A stretch of DNA of 64,000 nt from Cognatundibacterium curvum (lineage in GTDB: Bacteria; Pseudomonadota; Gammaproteobacteria; Burkholderiales; Burkholderiaceae_D), in NCBI RefSeq assembly GCF_014284235.1, contig NZ_JACOGD010000009.1:1-64000 (forward strand), given 5' to 3'. The first letter of the stretch is position 1; every line of letters begins with the position of its first letter. Under the pieces are notes generated by a model. It was not told where the DNA came from. It ran no database searches and worked only from the letters and a program-made list of their open reading frames with translations. The translations under genes and the position numbers were made by a program. This document shows, piece after piece, positions 63,770-64,000 of this stretch.

Positions 63770-64000
63770 ATGATGCATACTGAAAGTGGGCGATTGTGGA
63801 ATGAAGACCTGGCGCCGACCACGGAGGCGCAGCGTAACTGGCGCTGGTACCATTTCGCTGCCTTATGGGTCGGGATGGTCATGTGCATACCCGCTTATAC
63901 CCTGGCTGCGAGCCTGATCGAAGGCGGCATGTCTGCCTTGCAGGCTGTCAGTACCGTATTTATCGCGAATGCCATCGTATTGATCCCCATGCTGCTGATC
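63770..64000 (+). CDS. NCS1-family nucleobase/hydantoin/allantoin permease, N-terminus (partial)
   Basis: The first 77 codons are present; the gene runs off the right edge. AGGAG at 63761-63765 precedes an ATGATG pair (63770 or 63773). The translation reads SGRLWNEDLAPTTEAQRNW, then WYHFAALWVGMVMCIPAYTL, the well-known start of NCS1 transporters for cytosine, uracil, hydantoin or allantoin. Its position after preTA suggests a pyrimidine substrate. Confidence 0.85.
   Translation, partial: MMHTESGRLWNEDLAPTTEAQRNWRWYHFAALWVGMVMCIPAYTLAASLIEGGMSALQAVSTVFIANAIVLIPMLLI

Overview
The window (about 50-52% G+C by eye) looks like a chromosomal segment of a betaproteobacterium, most likely Burkholderiales/Oxalobacteraceae of the Undibacterium kind. 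This rests on gene content (lutABC-lctP with an LldR-type regulator, tsaE-amiC next to queG, mutL-miaA, a MutL carrying its own endonuclease motif, PreT/PreA pyrimidine catabolism) and on the moderate G+C. It is inferred from proteins, with no rRNA marker. I see no phage, IS element, plasmid gene or CRISPR array. Nearly all of it is ordinary housekeeping, catabolic and sensory DNA. Layout: 1-955 carries the start of an exbB-like gene and tonB (minus strand). 1266-7090 is an alpha-glucan block: exported pullulanase (minus) divergent from glucokinase and a GH13 alpha-glucosidase (plus). 7296-10722 holds a COG3235 membrane protein, a GlxA/FtrA-type AraC regulator divergent from a rhodanese, a DUF2798 membrane protein behind a strikingly structured RNA leader, and a TetR regulator. 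10723-13605 is a long gap followed by an unusual histidine kinase homologue that lacks the phosphoacceptor histidine. 13774-19387 is the L-lactate locus: LldR-type repressor with its operator, lutA, lutC, lutB and lactate permease. 19519-24278 has a CheX-like/DUF3334 protein, an RCC1-repeat lipoprotein and a secreted subtilase. 24478-31292 contains tRNA-Met, miaA, mutL, a tandemly duplicated dedA gene, a CxxCxxCC protein, amiC and tsaE. 31410-39249 has queG, an AEC transporter and a DctSR two-component system divergent from a dctPQM TRAP transporter. 39391-39606 is a candidate small RNA or attenuated leader before ogt and xerD. 41702-48536 has a TonB-dependent receptor, an S9 peptidase, a YbaK-type deacylase, plsY and a single-Cache protein. 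48605-55389 has tsaD, a GAF/PAS histidine kinase and a GGDEF-EAL protein. 55622-64000 is a reductive pyrimidine / beta-alanine catabolic locus: RutR-like TetR and MocR regulators divergent from an omega-aminotransferase, MmsA-type dehydrogenase, preT, preA and the start of an NCS1 permease. How the parts work together: lactate enters by LctP and is oxidised by LutABC under LldR. Pyrimidines would enter by the NCS1 permease, be reduced by PreTA, and the resulting beta-alanine would pass through the aminotransferase and semialdehyde dehydrogenase to acetyl-CoA. The hydrolase steps are presumably just beyond the right edge. C4-dicarboxylates are sensed by DctSR and imported by DctPQM. Exported pullulanase supplies oligosaccharides to the alpha-glucosidase and glucokinase. 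The most interesting signals are the pseudoknot-capable leader of the DUF2798 gene (9662-9798), the kinase homologue with serine at the H-box and a cytoplasmic SBP-like tail (11698-13605), the structured intergenic transcript at 39426-39604, and well-formed candidate operators for the pyrimidine regulators (57764-57872).
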